Assembly (NCBI RefSeq): GCF_902499335.1
Contig: NZ_CABVQK010000003.1
Location: 496,001-560,000, forward strand
Length of the DNA: 64,000 bases
Reading direction: 5' to 3'
Source of the DNA: Burkholderia lata
GTDB taxonomy: Bacteria > Pseudomonadota > Gammaproteobacteria > Burkholderiales > Burkholderiaceae
In this document: positions 51,752 through 60,332 of the stretch, in pieces
How positions within the stretch are numbered: the stretch's first letter is position 1
Layout: each line of letters opens with the position of its first letter
Notes under the pieces: model-generated
What the model saw: only the letters and a program-made list of their open reading frames with translations
Database searches by the model: none
Told to the model about the DNA's origin: nothing
Program-made: the position numbers and the translations under genes

Positions 51752-52690
51752 TTATCTTCCTTGAAGCACGGTGTGATTTTTCATTTCAGCGGCCATGTTC
51801 GAGATGGGTTCTCGAAGCGCCGCGTGCAGATAACGCACCGTCGGCGAGAATTGCCGGCGGTGCGGGCATACGAGGTTCAGCGGCGCAGGCTCGCCGGGCT
51901 GATCCGGAATCAGCACCTCCAGCCGCCCGCTCGTGACGTCATCGCAGACGTCGAGCCATGACTTGTAGGCAACACCGAGCCCCTCCACCGCCCAGCGACG
52001 CGCAACGTCTGCGTCGTCGCAAAGCAGTTCTCCGTTGACCGTCACCAGCCGGCGCACGCCGTCGACGGGAAATACCCATCGGTCGTACACGCGGCCGCCG
52101 AGCGCGAAGAGCAGGCACTTGTGCAACGCAAGCTCGTCGAGCGAGGTCGGGCGACCATGGCGCGCCAGATAGGCCGGCGATGCGACCAGCACACGCCGGT
52201 TGCTCTCCGCGAGCGGCAACGCCACATAGCTGGCGGTTTCCGCCACGCCATAGCGAATCGCGACGTCCACCGGATCGCGGAACACGTCCGCCACGTAATC
52301 CGACAGCGACAGCTTCAGCACCAGCTTCGGATGCGCGTCGCGAAACGCCGTCAGCCATGACAGCAGCACGTTTCGCCCAAGATCCGACGGCGCGGAGATC
52401 TTCAGCACGCCCTGCAGTTCGTGGCGCTCCCCATGCAGGCGCTCCCGCCCCTCCCTGAGCGCCGACAGCACTTCCTGCGCATAGGGCAGGTATTGCTCGC
52501 CCTCCGACGTGAGCTTCAGGCTGCGCGTCGACCGGGCAAACAGGCGAATGTCCAGCTCCCGTTCCAGCCGCTGAATCGCCGCACTGACCTGCCCCGGAAG
52601 CAGGTCGGCCTCACGGGCGGCGTTGGAGAAGCTGCCCAGCACCGCCGTACGCACGAAGAGTCCAAGGTCGTCAATCCGGATCATTTTCAT
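51752..52690 (-). CDS. LysR-family regulator (divergent from quinone oxidoreductase)
   Basis: A 312-residue LysR regulator of the CrgA-like subgroup: RIDDLGLFVRTAVLGSFSNAAREADLLPGQVSAAIQRLERELDIRLFARSTRSLKLT. The effector domain starts near LQGVLKISAPSDLGRNV. ATG 52690 or 52684 could be the start; neither has a strong ribosome site. It is divergent from the quinone oxidoreductase gene at 52825 with 134 bases between them and probably regulates that operon. Confidence 0.84.
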   Translation of the reverse strand: MKMIRIDDLGLFVRTAVLGSFSNAAREADLLPGQVSAAIQRLERELDIRLFARSTRSLKLTSEGEQYLPYAQEVLSALREGRERLHGERHELQGVLKISAPSDLGRNVLLSWLTAFRDAHPKLVLKLSLSDYVADVFRDPVDVAIRYGVAETASYVALPLAESNRRVLVASPAYLARHGRPTSLDELALHKCLLFALGGRVYDRWVFPVDGVRRLVTVNGELLCDDADVARRWAVEGLGVAYKSWLDVCDDVTSGRLEVLIPDQPGEPAPLNLVCPHRRQFSPTVRYLHAALREPISNMAAEMKNHTVLQGR

Positions 52691-52824
52691 TCCAGCAGTG
52701 AAAGTTCTACCCGATTTTCCTGGTTTTTCATCCGTGTTGCAGTACGGAAAATACGATCCACACGTCGACGGCGGCGATAGCCGCCGGTTCCCGACCGCTC
52801 TCCACATTGACTGGAACACACCGC

Positions 52825-53832
52825 ATGAAAGCCATCGTCTATACGCAGCACGGCCTCCCGGCCACCCACCCCAACGCACTCCACGAAGCGGAGTTGCCCC
52901 TGCCCGAGCCGGGGCCAAGGGACCTGCTCGTCAGGATCCGGGCGATCGCCGTGAACCCTGTCGACACCAAGGTCCGGAAGGGATCGCCGACCGACGCGCC
53001 GCGTGTGCTGGGCTGGGATGCGGTCGGCACGGTCGAGGCCGTGGGTCGCGACGTTTCGCTGTATCAGCCGGGCGACGACGTTTACTACGCAGGGTCGATC
53101 GCGCGAGCCGGCGCCTATGCGGAGTACGGGCTGGTGGACGAACGCATTGCCGCGCGCAAGCCCGCCAGCCTGAGCGATGCTCATGCCGCCGCCCTTCCGC
53201 TGACATCGCTCACCGCATGGGAGTTGCTGTTCGACCGTCTCGGCGTGGCCGAGGGAGGCGGCGAAGGCGATGCCATCCTGATCGTCGGTGCGTCCGGCGG
53301 CGTCGGGTCGATCCTGACGCAACTCGCGCGGCGCCTCACCCGGTTGCGCGTCATCGGCACGGCCTCGCGCCCGGAAACGCAGGCCTGGGTCCGGGAACTG
53401 GGTGCCCACGACGTCATCGATCATTCTCGGCCTCTGGTCGAAGGGCTGCGGGAAATCGGCGTACCCCACGTACGTTATGTTGCCAGTCTCACGCAGACGG
53501 ATAACCACTATGCGCAGATCGTCGAAGCGCTCGCCCCTCAGGGGCGGCTCGGTGTCATCGACGATCCGGCGACGCTGGATGCGGTGCCGCTCAAGCGCAA
53601 GGCCATCTCGCTGCACTGGGAGCTGATGTTCACCCGCTCGCTCTTCGAGACGCCGGACATGATCCGCCAGCACGACATCCTCGACCGCGTCGCCACCCTG
53701 ATCGACGACGGCACGCTTCGTACGACGATGGGCGAGCACTTCGGGGTCGTCAATGCGGAAAACCTCCGCCGCGCGCACGCCCTCATCGAAAGCGGCCGCG
53801 CACGCGGCAAGATCGTGCTCGAGGGGTTTTGA
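52825..53832 (+). CDS. Quinone oxidoreductase-like zinc-less alcohol dehydrogenase
   Basis: A 335-residue MDR-superfamily NADPH oxidoreductase. ATG 52825 opens MKAIVYTQHGLPATHPNAL; VRIRAIAVNPVDTKVRKG and GWDAVGTVEAVG are family motifs, and the Rossmann motif is VGASGGVGSILTQLA. The cysteine cluster of a structural zinc is missing, as in the ZADH1/quinone-reductase group. It would reduce quinones or enals. A signal-bearing royal-jelly-type protein gene follows 71 bases downstream on the same strand, and a LysR gene is divergent. Confidence 0.87.
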   Translation: MKAIVYTQHGLPATHPNALHEAELPLPEPGPRDLLVRIRAIAVNPVDTKVRKGSPTDAPRVLGWDAVGTVEAVGRDVSLYQPGDDVYYAGSIARAGAYAEYGLVDERIAARKPASLSDAHAAALPLTSLTAWELLFDRLGVAEGGGEGDAILIVGASGGVGSILTQLARRLTRLRVIGTASRPETQAWVRELGAHDVIDHSRPLVEGLREIGVPHVRYVASLTQTDNHYAQIVEALAPQGRLGVIDDPATLDAVPLKRKAISLHWELMFTRSLFETPDMIRQHDILDRVATLIDDGTLRTTMGEHFGVVNAENLRRAHALIESGRARGKIVLEGF

Positions 53833-53903
53833 GCACGGCAACACCGCGTCGGCATTCGATGCCTCACCGGCAGCCGGACTCCCTCAACGACAGGAAAATA
53901 ACC

Positions 53904-55130
53904 ATGCGCCACTCGCGCCAGCATTCCACGCCAATCCGCTACCGCCTGAAATCACTCGCGCTTGCCAGTGCGCTCGCATTGTGGAGCGTTGCGCCTTACG
54001 CCTCGAGCGTCGCCGCGACGCCTGCGGCAACCGTCGCGCCGACACCTTCCGACACCCGGTCAGCCCCGGGTACCCTGGATACTGTTGCCACGTTCAACGA
54101 TGCGATGCCGACCGGCGTCACGGTTTCCGAATCCGGCCGCATCTTCGTCAACTTTCCGCGCTGGGGGGACGACGTGCCGTTCACCGTCGGCGAACTGCGG
54201 CACGGCAAGGTCGCCCCGTATCCGGATGCCGAGGTCAATCGCGCGGACAACCGGAAACCGGCCGATCACTTCCTGAGCGTCCAGAGCGTGGTGGCGGACG
54301 GTCGCGGCCGCCTCTGGGTGCTCGATACGGCTGCGCCGAATTTTTCCAGCCCGGTCGCGGGCGGCGCAAAGCTCGTCGCCATTGATCTGAAGCAAAATCG
54401 GATCGTGAAGACCATCGTCTTTCCCGGCAACGTCATGCGCGCGCAAACCTATGTCAACGACGTGCGCTTCGATTTCCGCGTCGGCAAGGCGGGGGTCGCC
54501 TATGTGACGGACTCGTCGCTCACGGGTACTGGCGGCATCATCATCGTCGACCTTGACACGGGCAGCGCAATGCGACGCCTCACGGGTGACGTATCGACAT
54601 CGGCCGATCCGCATTTCGTACCTGTCTTCGATGGCGAACACCTGATGACCCGCGATGCCGACGGCAACACCCGGCCTTTCTCGGTGGCGTCGGACGGCAT
54701 TGCCCTGTCACCGGATGGGAAGACGCTGTATTACTGCCCGCTCTCCAGTCGCCGTCTCTACGCGGTATCGACGGCAATGCTGCGTGATGCCTCCGTCAGC
54801 GACACCCAGCTGTCGGCGGCCGTCCAGGATCTCGGCGAGAAAGGCGCATCCGACGGGCTCGCGGCAGACGCGAATGGCACCGTGTACGCGGGCGACTACG
54901 AGCACAATGCGATCCGCAAGCGCTCGCCCGATGGAGCGTGGACGACCATCGTGCACGACTCCCGAATTCTCTGGCCCGACACGCTGGCCATCGGCCCGGA
55001 CGGCTACCTGTACTTCACGGCCAATCAATTGCCGCGGCAGGCCGGATTCCATGGCGGCAAGGACCTGCGCCAAAAGCCGTACAGGCTCTTTCGTACGCAT
55101 ATTGGCGCCGCCCCCGCTCCGACACATTGA
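53904..55130 (+). CDS. Secreted major-royal-jelly/yellow-type beta-propeller protein
   Basis: A 408-residue secreted protein. The signal peptide is long (LKSLALASALALWSVAPYASSVAA). The mature part matches the MRJP/yellow propeller family: TVATFNDAMPTGVTVSESGRIFVNFPRWGDDVPFTVGEL, then DGRGRLWVLDTAAPNF, and a C-terminal ILWPDTLAIGPDGYLYFTANQLPRQAGFHGGKDLRQKPYRLFR. Related bacterial proteins are called dopachrome-tautomerase-like or SMP-30-like. I chose ATG 53904 with AGGA upstream; earlier in-frame starts exist. It is in an operon with the quinone oxidoreductase. Confidence 0.83.
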   Translation: MRHSRQHSTPIRYRLKSLALASALALWSVAPYASSVAATPAATVAPTPSDTRSAPGTLDTVATFNDAMPTGVTVSESGRIFVNFPRWGDDVPFTVGELRHGKVAPYPDAEVNRADNRKPADHFLSVQSVVADGRGRLWVLDTAAPNFSSPVAGGAKLVAIDLKQNRIVKTIVFPGNVMRAQTYVNDVRFDFRVGKAGVAYVTDSSLTGTGGIIIVDLDTGSAMRRLTGDVSTSADPHFVPVFDGEHLMTRDADGNTRPFSVASDGIALSPDGKTLYYCPLSSRRLYAVSTAMLRDASVSDTQLSAAVQDLGEKGASDGLAADANGTVYAGDYEHNAIRKRSPDGAWTTIVHDSRILWPDTLAIGPDGYLYFTANQLPRQAGFHGGKDLRQKPYRLFRTHIGAAPAPTH

Positions 55131-55204
55131 CCTTCCGGGGGCGAACGAGACACATGTGATCCTGAGCCGGATGCATGTACGTCAACGAGTTTGACAATCG
55201 AATT

Positions 55205-55224
55205 GCCGGGCGAAATCGCCCGGC
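55205..55224. terminator. GC-rich hairpin after the royal-jelly-type gene
   Basis: GCCGGGCG-AAAT-CGCCCGGC has perfect eight-base arms and a four-base loop. It lies 75 bases after the stop at 55130 and before the end of the convergent esterase gene. No T-run follows on the plus strand. It probably ends the quinone oxidoreductase operon. Confidence 0.5.
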
Positions 55225-55402
55225 GTGACGCATCGCGGAACATCCTTGTTGCGTCGGGGCCCGGTTCGCTGCGAGCACCCCATCGAATCCGCGCCAACAC
55301 GGCACTCGCGGTCAAGGCAATCATTTGATGCGCCCCAACCATTGGCAGACGTGTTGTCAATGAGAGGCGCCACGGACCGGCTCACCCGCTATCCGGCATT
55401 CA

Positions 55403-56341
55403 TTACAAAACAGACATCAGATACTCACTGAGTCGCGCATTGAACTTTCTTGCCGTTTCGCTGGGAATGAAGTTGAACCCGTGAACGGCCCCGGCCACCA
55501 CTTCCATCGAAATCGGTACGCCTGCACAGCTCAGCTTCTTGGCGTACTCCAGACTTTCATCAAGCAGCAGATCGAGGCTGCCGACCACGATGTACGTGCG
55601 GGGCAAATTCTCGAAACTCGGCGCATACGACGGCGAGTAATATTGAATTTCAATATCCTCCACCTTGTTGTCGCCAAGAAGATATTTCCATCCGAAGTCG
55701 TTCACATCGTGGGTCCACACATACTCGCCGGCGTATTTGTTTTTGACCTCGGCGGGATTGGCAGACGTCTTGTAGTCCAGCATCGGGAACAGCATGACCT
55801 GGTTCCTGGGGGTGATCTTTGTCTTGTCCCTCAGATAGTGGCACAGCGAAGCAGTGAGACCGCCCCCTGCGCTTTCCCCCATCACCGTGATTCTCTCCCG
55901 GTCGATGCCAAGCTGTTCCGCGTTGTCGTAGACCCACGTTATGGCGGAAGCGCAGTCGTTCAGTGGTGTCGGATACGGATGTTCGGGAGCCAACCTGTAG
56001 TCGACTGCAACGACAACGCAGTTCAACTTCGTGGCCGCCTCGTGGTGCTCGTTGTCGTACAGGTCAGCGGAACCTGATACATACCCACCGCCGTGGATAT
56101 AGAAAATCGCAGGCAGCAGTTTGTTTTCTGCCCTTTGCGAAGGACCGTACACGAGGACGCTCACATCTTCGTTTACCTGGACTCTCTTCCCGAAAAAAGT
56201 GTCGTCCACTTTCGAGCTGAACATGCGCACGGCGGCTCGCGTCGCTTCAATATCGTCCTTTGTCTCCAACTTCAAAACAGTGGGCGATTCAGTGACTGCG
56301 CTTGCCTGATCCTTTGCAATGAGATGACTTGAATTGCTCAT
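55403..56341 (-). CDS. HSL-family alpha/beta hydrolase (acetyl esterase type)
   Basis: A 312-residue hormone-sensitive-lipase-family esterase. The oxyanion HGGG lies at 83-86, the nucleophile is S157 in GESAGG, the acid D257 (GSLDLL) and the base H287 (AVHGFNF). DYRLAPEHPYP is the family's landmark loop. The gene is far less GC-rich than its neighbours and is also richer in Asn, Lys and Tyr, which suggests acquisition from another source. There is no signal peptide, so it acts in the cytoplasm on short acyl esters. Confidence 0.88.
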   Translation of the reverse strand: MSNSSHLIAKDQASAVTESPTVLKLETKDDIEATRAAVRMFSSKVDDTFFGKRVQVNEDVSVLVYGPSQRAENKLLPAIFYIHGGGYVSGSADLYDNEHHEAATKLNCVVVAVDYRLAPEHPYPTPLNDCASAITWVYDNAEQLGIDRERITVMGESAGGGLTASLCHYLRDKTKITPRNQVMLFPMLDYKTSANPAEVKNKYAGEYVWTHDVNDFGWKYLLGDNKVEDIEIQYYSPSYAPSFENLPRTYIVVGSLDLLLDESLEYAKKLSCAGVPISMEVVAGAVHGFNFIPSETARKFNARLSEYLMSVL

Positions 56342-56512
56342 ATATCGATCCTGTAGTCAGATGGGAGGCCCGGCCATCGCGTTCACGTCCGACTGATGCG
56401 CTTGCCGGAACTGGACAAGAAAAAGTTGCATTTGCAACCGCACGCCTCGAAAATTCGTAATCCTGTATATCCGGGATTCCGTTCTCTCGCGCAATCGCGC
56501 GTATGCCGCGCC

Positions 56513-57277
56513 TCAATGTGCCGTCATACCACCATCGGCAAGCCAAACCGCACCCGTGACGAACGACGCCGCGGAAGAACACAGGAACAGCACCACGCCG
56601 GCCATTTCCTCGGGCTCCGCTGCACGCCCCATCGGGCTGCTCGCCATCAGGGTCTGCGTCATGGCCGGATCGCTCAACCAGCGGTCCGTCATCGGCGTAC
56701 GGATCAGACCCGGCGCCAATGCATTCACACGAATTCCCTTGGTTGCGTAGTCGAGGGCCGCAGCCTTCGTCAGGCCGATCACCCCGTGTTTCGCTGCCGC
56801 ATAAGGCGCCATCCCGGGATCCGCGATCACCCCCGCGACCGAAGCCGTGTTCACGATCGCGCCGCCGCCGGTTTTGAGCATGGCCTCGATCTCGTGCTTG
56901 ACGCACAGGAACACGCCCTTGAGATCGACGGCGATCACCCGGTCAAAATCTTCTTCCGTCATGTCGGCGAAAGGCGCGGTCCGCGGCAAGATCCCCGCAT
57001 TGTTGAATGCGGCGTCGATCTTCCCGTAAGTCTCCACCGCCGTGGCCACCAGCGCACGCACCGCCTCGGCGTTGCTGACGTCCGTCTGCACGAAGATCGC
57101 TTCGCCACCCGATGCGCGGATTTGCTCGACGGTTTCGTTGGCACCCTGCCCCACATCGCCGATCACCAGCCGAGCACCGCGCTCGGCAAACGCCAGCGCC
57201 GTGGCCCGGCCGATACCCGATGCCGCTCCCGTGATCAGGACGGTCTTGCCGGAATAGTCGAATTGTTCATTAGCCAA
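56513..57277 (-). CDS. SDR-family oxidoreductase
   Basis: A roughly 254-residue classical SDR. The motifs are TGAASGIG near the N-terminus, NNAGI, and NTASVAGVIADPGMAPYAAAKHGVIGLTKAAA (Ser, Tyr, Lys). The best start is TTG 57277, eight bases after AGGAG and giving the usual ANEQFDYSGKTVLITG opening; ATG 57298 is an alternative. It resembles glucose/ribitol-type dehydrogenases. It follows the decayed quinone oxidoreductase on the same strand and may have belonged to its operon. Confidence 0.85.
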   Translation of the reverse strand: MANEQFDYSGKTVLITGAASGIGRATALAFAERGARLVIGDVGQGANETVEQIRASGGEAIFVQTDVSNAEAVRALVATAVETYGKIDAAFNNAGILPRTAPFADMTEEDFDRVIAVDLKGVFLCVKHEIEAMLKTGGGAIVNTASVAGVIADPGMAPYAAAKHGVIGLTKAAALDYATKGIRVNALAPGLIRTPMTDRWLSDPAMTQTLMASSPMGRAAEPEEMAGVVLFLCSSAASFVTGAVWLADGGMTAH

Positions 57278-57362
57278 TCTGGAATCTCCTGCATTCATGC
57301 AGCACGCGCTGCTCAAGTTGCGATTCGGAACGGGTGAGCGGCGACACCCCATTCAAAAAAAT

Positions 57363-57824
57363 TCAGACCCGCACCACCAGCTTTCCATGTGCACGATTGC
57401 TCTCGATCCACTCGCGCGCTTCATCGAACGCGAACAGGTGTTGCCGATGCGACGGCAGTTGGTCGGCGGCAATGTCGTTGACGATCGAGCGCAGCGGCGA
57501 ATCTTCCAGCGGAAGCGCCGCCGAGCCGGGCAACTGCGCCGGGAAAGAGGCAAGCCGAACAGCCGGCGGCAGATCCGCCATCAAATTGAATCGTTCAAGC
57601 ACCGGCGGGCCGCCCAGCATCCCGATCACGGTGACTGCGCCGAAGGGTTTCAACGTCCGTGTGGTGTCGCGCAACGTCGACGTGCCGATCACCTCGAGCG
57701 CCGCGTCGATCCCCTTCGGCTGAAGGTGAAGGACTTCGTCGGAGACGTTTCCGCCATCGAAGATCACGTTGTCAGCGCCAACAATGTGAAGCTGCTTCGT
57801 GTGAGCCGCCGCGCGTGTCGTCAC
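57363..57824 (-). pseudogene. 5'-truncated quinone oxidoreductase
   Basis: The frame encodes only the C-terminal half of a zinc-less MDR oxidoreductase: AHTKQLHIVGADNVIFDGGNVSDEVL, then GIDAALEVIGTSTLRDTTRTLKPFGAVTVIGMLGG, to the usual end AREWIESNRAHGKLVVRV. The catalytic N-terminal domain and the first half of the Rossmann fold are missing. Homology starts exactly where the 68-bp promoter element (57822-57889) begins, so a deletion has joined the element to the middle of the gene. A GTG at 57824 might start a 153-residue peptide, but activity is unlikely. Confidence 0.78.
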
Positions 57825-57889
57825 TATGCCCGTTCAGATCTGAGTACGGAATCGACAAAACTGACAACCAATCTCTCAAATTCGAGAGG
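57822..57889 (+). repeat. 68-bp conserved promoter element, copy 3
   Basis: CACTATGCCCGTTC, 12 variable bases, GGAATCGACAAA followed by ACTGACAACC, then CTCTCAAATTC. It faces the decayed quinone oxidoreductase in the same relative orientation as copies 1 and 2 face the pirin and YdeP-type genes. Confidence 0.8.
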
Positions 57890-58111
57890 ATTTAAAGTGC
57901 CAAGACGATGCTCTGCGCGGCGTGCGACGTGGTTCTGGAGATGTCGCTGAAATCACCTGGCTGCTCTCGGTGAATGGCCAAGCACAGTCGTGACGTTGGC
58001 AGGACTTTCGCGCGCTGCCCGCGGAACGCCTTCAGGAGGCGATGCGAGTCGCGGGCTGTGTCGTAGCTGTAACCGCAGCGCTTGAAGCCTCGTTACGGGA
58101 GGGTGTTGTAC

Positions 58112-58131
58112 AGCCCGTTATCAAACGGGCT
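58112..58131. terminator. Eight-base hairpin of unclear role
   Basis: AGCCCGTT-ATCA-AACGGGCT is a perfect hairpin about 230 bases after the end of copy 3. There is no T-run directly after it. Confidence 0.35.
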
Positions 58132-58323
58132 ATGGGGTTTCACCCGCCGAAAAAGCAACGGTACATGCCGCGCGCTTCGCTACGATGGCCGCAAGCATTC
58201 AGGCGGACGCTCTCAGCCATTCGCCCGCGCCCGGTCGCTCGTTTCAGTCGAGAGAGACGGCGGCTGCCTGCCGGACCGCAACCGCCGCCCGATACGGTGC
58301 AGCAACGCACGCGCCGTCGCGTT

Positions 58324-58332
58324 TGCTATGCT
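58324..58332 (+). promoter_or_regulatory. Extended -10 of the HD-domain gene
   Basis: TGCTATGCT lies 33 bases before the start codon. It is identical to the elements at 331-339 and 481-489 upstream of the LacI-type gene. Confidence 0.4.
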
Positions 58333-58364
58333 GCGCGCATCGCCAGCCCGAGCCGATCGCCGAC

Positions 58365-59042
58365 ATGAACGACCTCGCCCCCGACCTCGCCCGCACGCTG
58401 CGCGCGTCCTGCGACGCGTGCTTCGGCACGGCCGCCGTCTGGCCGCTCGTCGAGCACGCGTATGGCGAGCCGCAACGCTTCTACCACACGCTCGCGCACC
58501 TGGCCGAGCTGTTCGCGCATCTCGCGCCGTATCGCGAGGAACCGCTGTGGCCTGCGATCGAGCTCGCGGTATGGGCGCACGACTTCGTGTACGCGACGAC
58601 GCCGCCGGATTATGCGGACAACGAAGCACGCAGCGCGCAATGGCTCGTGCAGGTCACGAACGCACACTGCGACGAATCCTGGTTGCATGCGCACGCAGCG
58701 CACGTGTCCGTTGCACACGATCTCGTGCTTGCGACGAAGTCGCACCGGCTGCCCGATACGTTCGCATCCGATCCGGACCTGCAGCGCGCCGGGCGGATTT
58801 TTCTCGACGCCGATCTCGCGATCCTCGCGGCCGCACCCGACCAGCTGCACGAATACGACCGCGCAATCGCACGCGAGTGGGCGCAGGATCCCGATGCGCC
58901 GTCTGCAGCATTCCGCACGGGCCGCAGGCAGGCGCTCGAACATCTGCGTGCGCAGGCCCCGCTGTTTCAATCGGCGGAATTCGCACCGCTCACGGCGCGT
59001 GCGCTGCGCAATCTCGATGCGCTGATCGACGCGTACGCGTAG
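58365..59042 (+). CDS. HD-domain protein (predicted phosphohydrolase)
   Basis: A 225-residue HD-superfamily protein. H41 and H45 (RFYHTLAHLAEL), H72-D73 (WAHDFVYATTPPDYADNEARSAQW) and a later Asp (LDADLAIL) fit the metal-binding pattern of predicted HD phosphohydrolases. The opening RTLRASCDACFG is typical of this small family, found beside various genes. ATG 58365 follows the extended -10 by 33 bases. The substrate is unknown; a nucleotide is likely. It stands alone. Confidence 0.82.
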   Translation: MNDLAPDLARTLRASCDACFGTAAVWPLVEHAYGEPQRFYHTLAHLAELFAHLAPYREEPLWPAIELAVWAHDFVYATTPPDYADNEARSAQWLVQVTNAHCDESWLHAHAAHVSVAHDLVLATKSHRLPDTFASDPDLQRAGRIFLDADLAILAAAPDQLHEYDRAIAREWAQDPDAPSAAFRTGRRQALEHLRAQAPLFQSAEFAPLTARALRNLDALIDAYA

Positions 59043-59364
59043 GCGCCAGGCGCGCCCGCATCGCCCCTTCGGATCGATAGAACCGGCCCGTCGCGCGCGG
59101 CGCCCCGACGCGCCCGCGCGGCACGACTCTCTGCAGCAGCCCCCTCAGCGCCGTTTTTTTTCCTCGCCCATCTCATACGACATCAGACAATAAAACCAGC
59201 AGGAACCTCGATTTCCCCGAGGAGCCACCGCATGCGCGCCCCCGGAAGTAACCCTCCGAACATCATATGATTGCATTTTCACATTCAATGTGATTTTATT
59301 ATCGTATCTTGCACGCCGCCGCCAACCACGCGCACGGCGCACCCATACCAAGGAAGAGACGCAG
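59043..59364. other. Intergenic region with deo promoter
   Basis: After the HD gene there is a run of eight T residues (near 59153-59160) without a clear stem. The last 110 bases are AT-rich and hold the palindromes ATCATATGAT (59262-59271) and TCACATT-C-AATGTGA (59279-59293), presumably the deoK promoter region. Confidence 0.5.
59279..59293. promoter_or_regulatory. Palindromic operator upstream of deoK
   Basis: TCACATT-C-AATGTGA is a perfect 15-base palindrome, 72 bases before the deoK start. Its TCACAT/ATGTGA half-sites recur in the deoQ-deoC gap (63640-63653). The DeoR-type DeoQ is the likely binder; a CRP-like half-site (TGTGA) is also present. Confidence 0.55.
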
Positions 59365-60291
59365 ATGGAGACAATCGCCGTCATCGGCAGCAACATGGTC
59401 GACCTCGTGACCTATGTCACACGCATGCCCGCCCGGGGCGAAACGCTCGAAGCGCCGAACTTCGAGCTCGGCTGCGGCGGCAAGGGGGCGAACCAGGCCG
59501 TCGCGGCCGCCCGCCTCGGCGCGCGCGTCGTGATGGTCACGAAGGTCGGCGACGACGTGTTCGCCGACAACACGATCCGCAACTTCGAGCTCGAAGGCAT
59601 CGACACCACGCACGTGCGCAAGGTCGCCGGCGTGCCGAGTGGCGTCGCGCCGATCTTCGTCGAACCCGATTCGAGCAACAGCATCCTGATCGTCAAGGGC
59701 GCGAACCGCCACCTGACCCCGGCCGACATCGACGCGGCCGCGCCGCAGCTCGCCGAATGCGCACTGATCGTGCTGCAGCTCGAGATCGAGCTCGACACCG
59801 TCTATCACGCGATCGCATTCGGCGCGCGGCACGGCATTCCCGTGCTGCTGAACCCCGCGCCCGCGGTGGCCGATCTCGATTTCGAGCGGATCCGCACCGT
59901 CGAATTCTTCGTGCCGAACGAAACCGAGCTCGCGATCGTGTCGGGCATGCCGGTCGATTCGCGCGACACCGCGGCGCGCGCCGCCGAAGCGCTGGTCGCG
60001 CGCGGGCTCAAGCACGTGCTCGTCACGCTCGGTAGCAACGGTTCGCTGCTGGTATCGCGCGACGGCGTGCGGCACGTGCCGGGCGTACCGGTCGACGCGC
60101 GCGACACGACGGGCGCCGGCGATGCGTATATCGGCTGCTTCGCGCGCTGCTACGCCGCGTCGCGCGACGCGCTCGACGCAATGCGGTACGCGTCCGCGTA
60201 CGCCGCACATTCGGTCACGGGCCTCGGCACGCAGAAGTCGTACGCCGACACCGCGACGTTCGAACGCTTCCTCCACGACGCCGGCTGCTGA
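59365..60291 (+). CDS. deoK: Deoxyribokinase/ribokinase (PfkB family)
   Basis: A 308-residue PfkB-family sugar kinase. The substrate region GCGGKGANQAVAAARLG is signature 1, and DTTGAGDAYIG holds the catalytic Asp and anion hole (signature 2). Ribokinases and deoxyribokinases look alike; the next genes (FucP-type permease, DUF4432 protein, DeoR regulator, deoC) match the order known from the deoQKPX locus, so 2-deoxy-D-ribose is the likely substrate. AAGGAAGAG precedes the ATG at 59365. Confidence 0.85.
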   Translation: METIAVIGSNMVDLVTYVTRMPARGETLEAPNFELGCGGKGANQAVAAARLGARVVMVTKVGDDVFADNTIRNFELEGIDTTHVRKVAGVPSGVAPIFVEPDSSNSILIVKGANRHLTPADIDAAAPQLAECALIVLQLEIELDTVYHAIAFGARHGIPVLLNPAPAVADLDFERIRTVEFFVPNETELAIVSGMPVDSRDTAARAAEALVARGLKHVLVTLGSNGSLLVSRDGVRHVPGVPVDARDTTGAGDAYIGCFARCYAASRDALDAMRYASAYAAHSVTGLGTQKSYADTATFERFLHDAGC

Positions 60292-60332
60292 ACGGCGCCT
60301 TCATCGACGAGACAATTGGGAAGGAGACACCC

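Larger units (their letters stand above)
57890..58364. other. Intergenic region before the HD-domain gene
   Basis: This 475-base gap holds a hairpin (58112-58131) and an extended -10 (58324-58332). No gene-like frame is supported. Confidence 0.45.

Noticed and set aside
59153..59160. Run of eight T residues after the HD-domain gene as an intrinsic terminator
   Set aside because: No convincing stem directly upstream, so I noted it only in the intergenic description.
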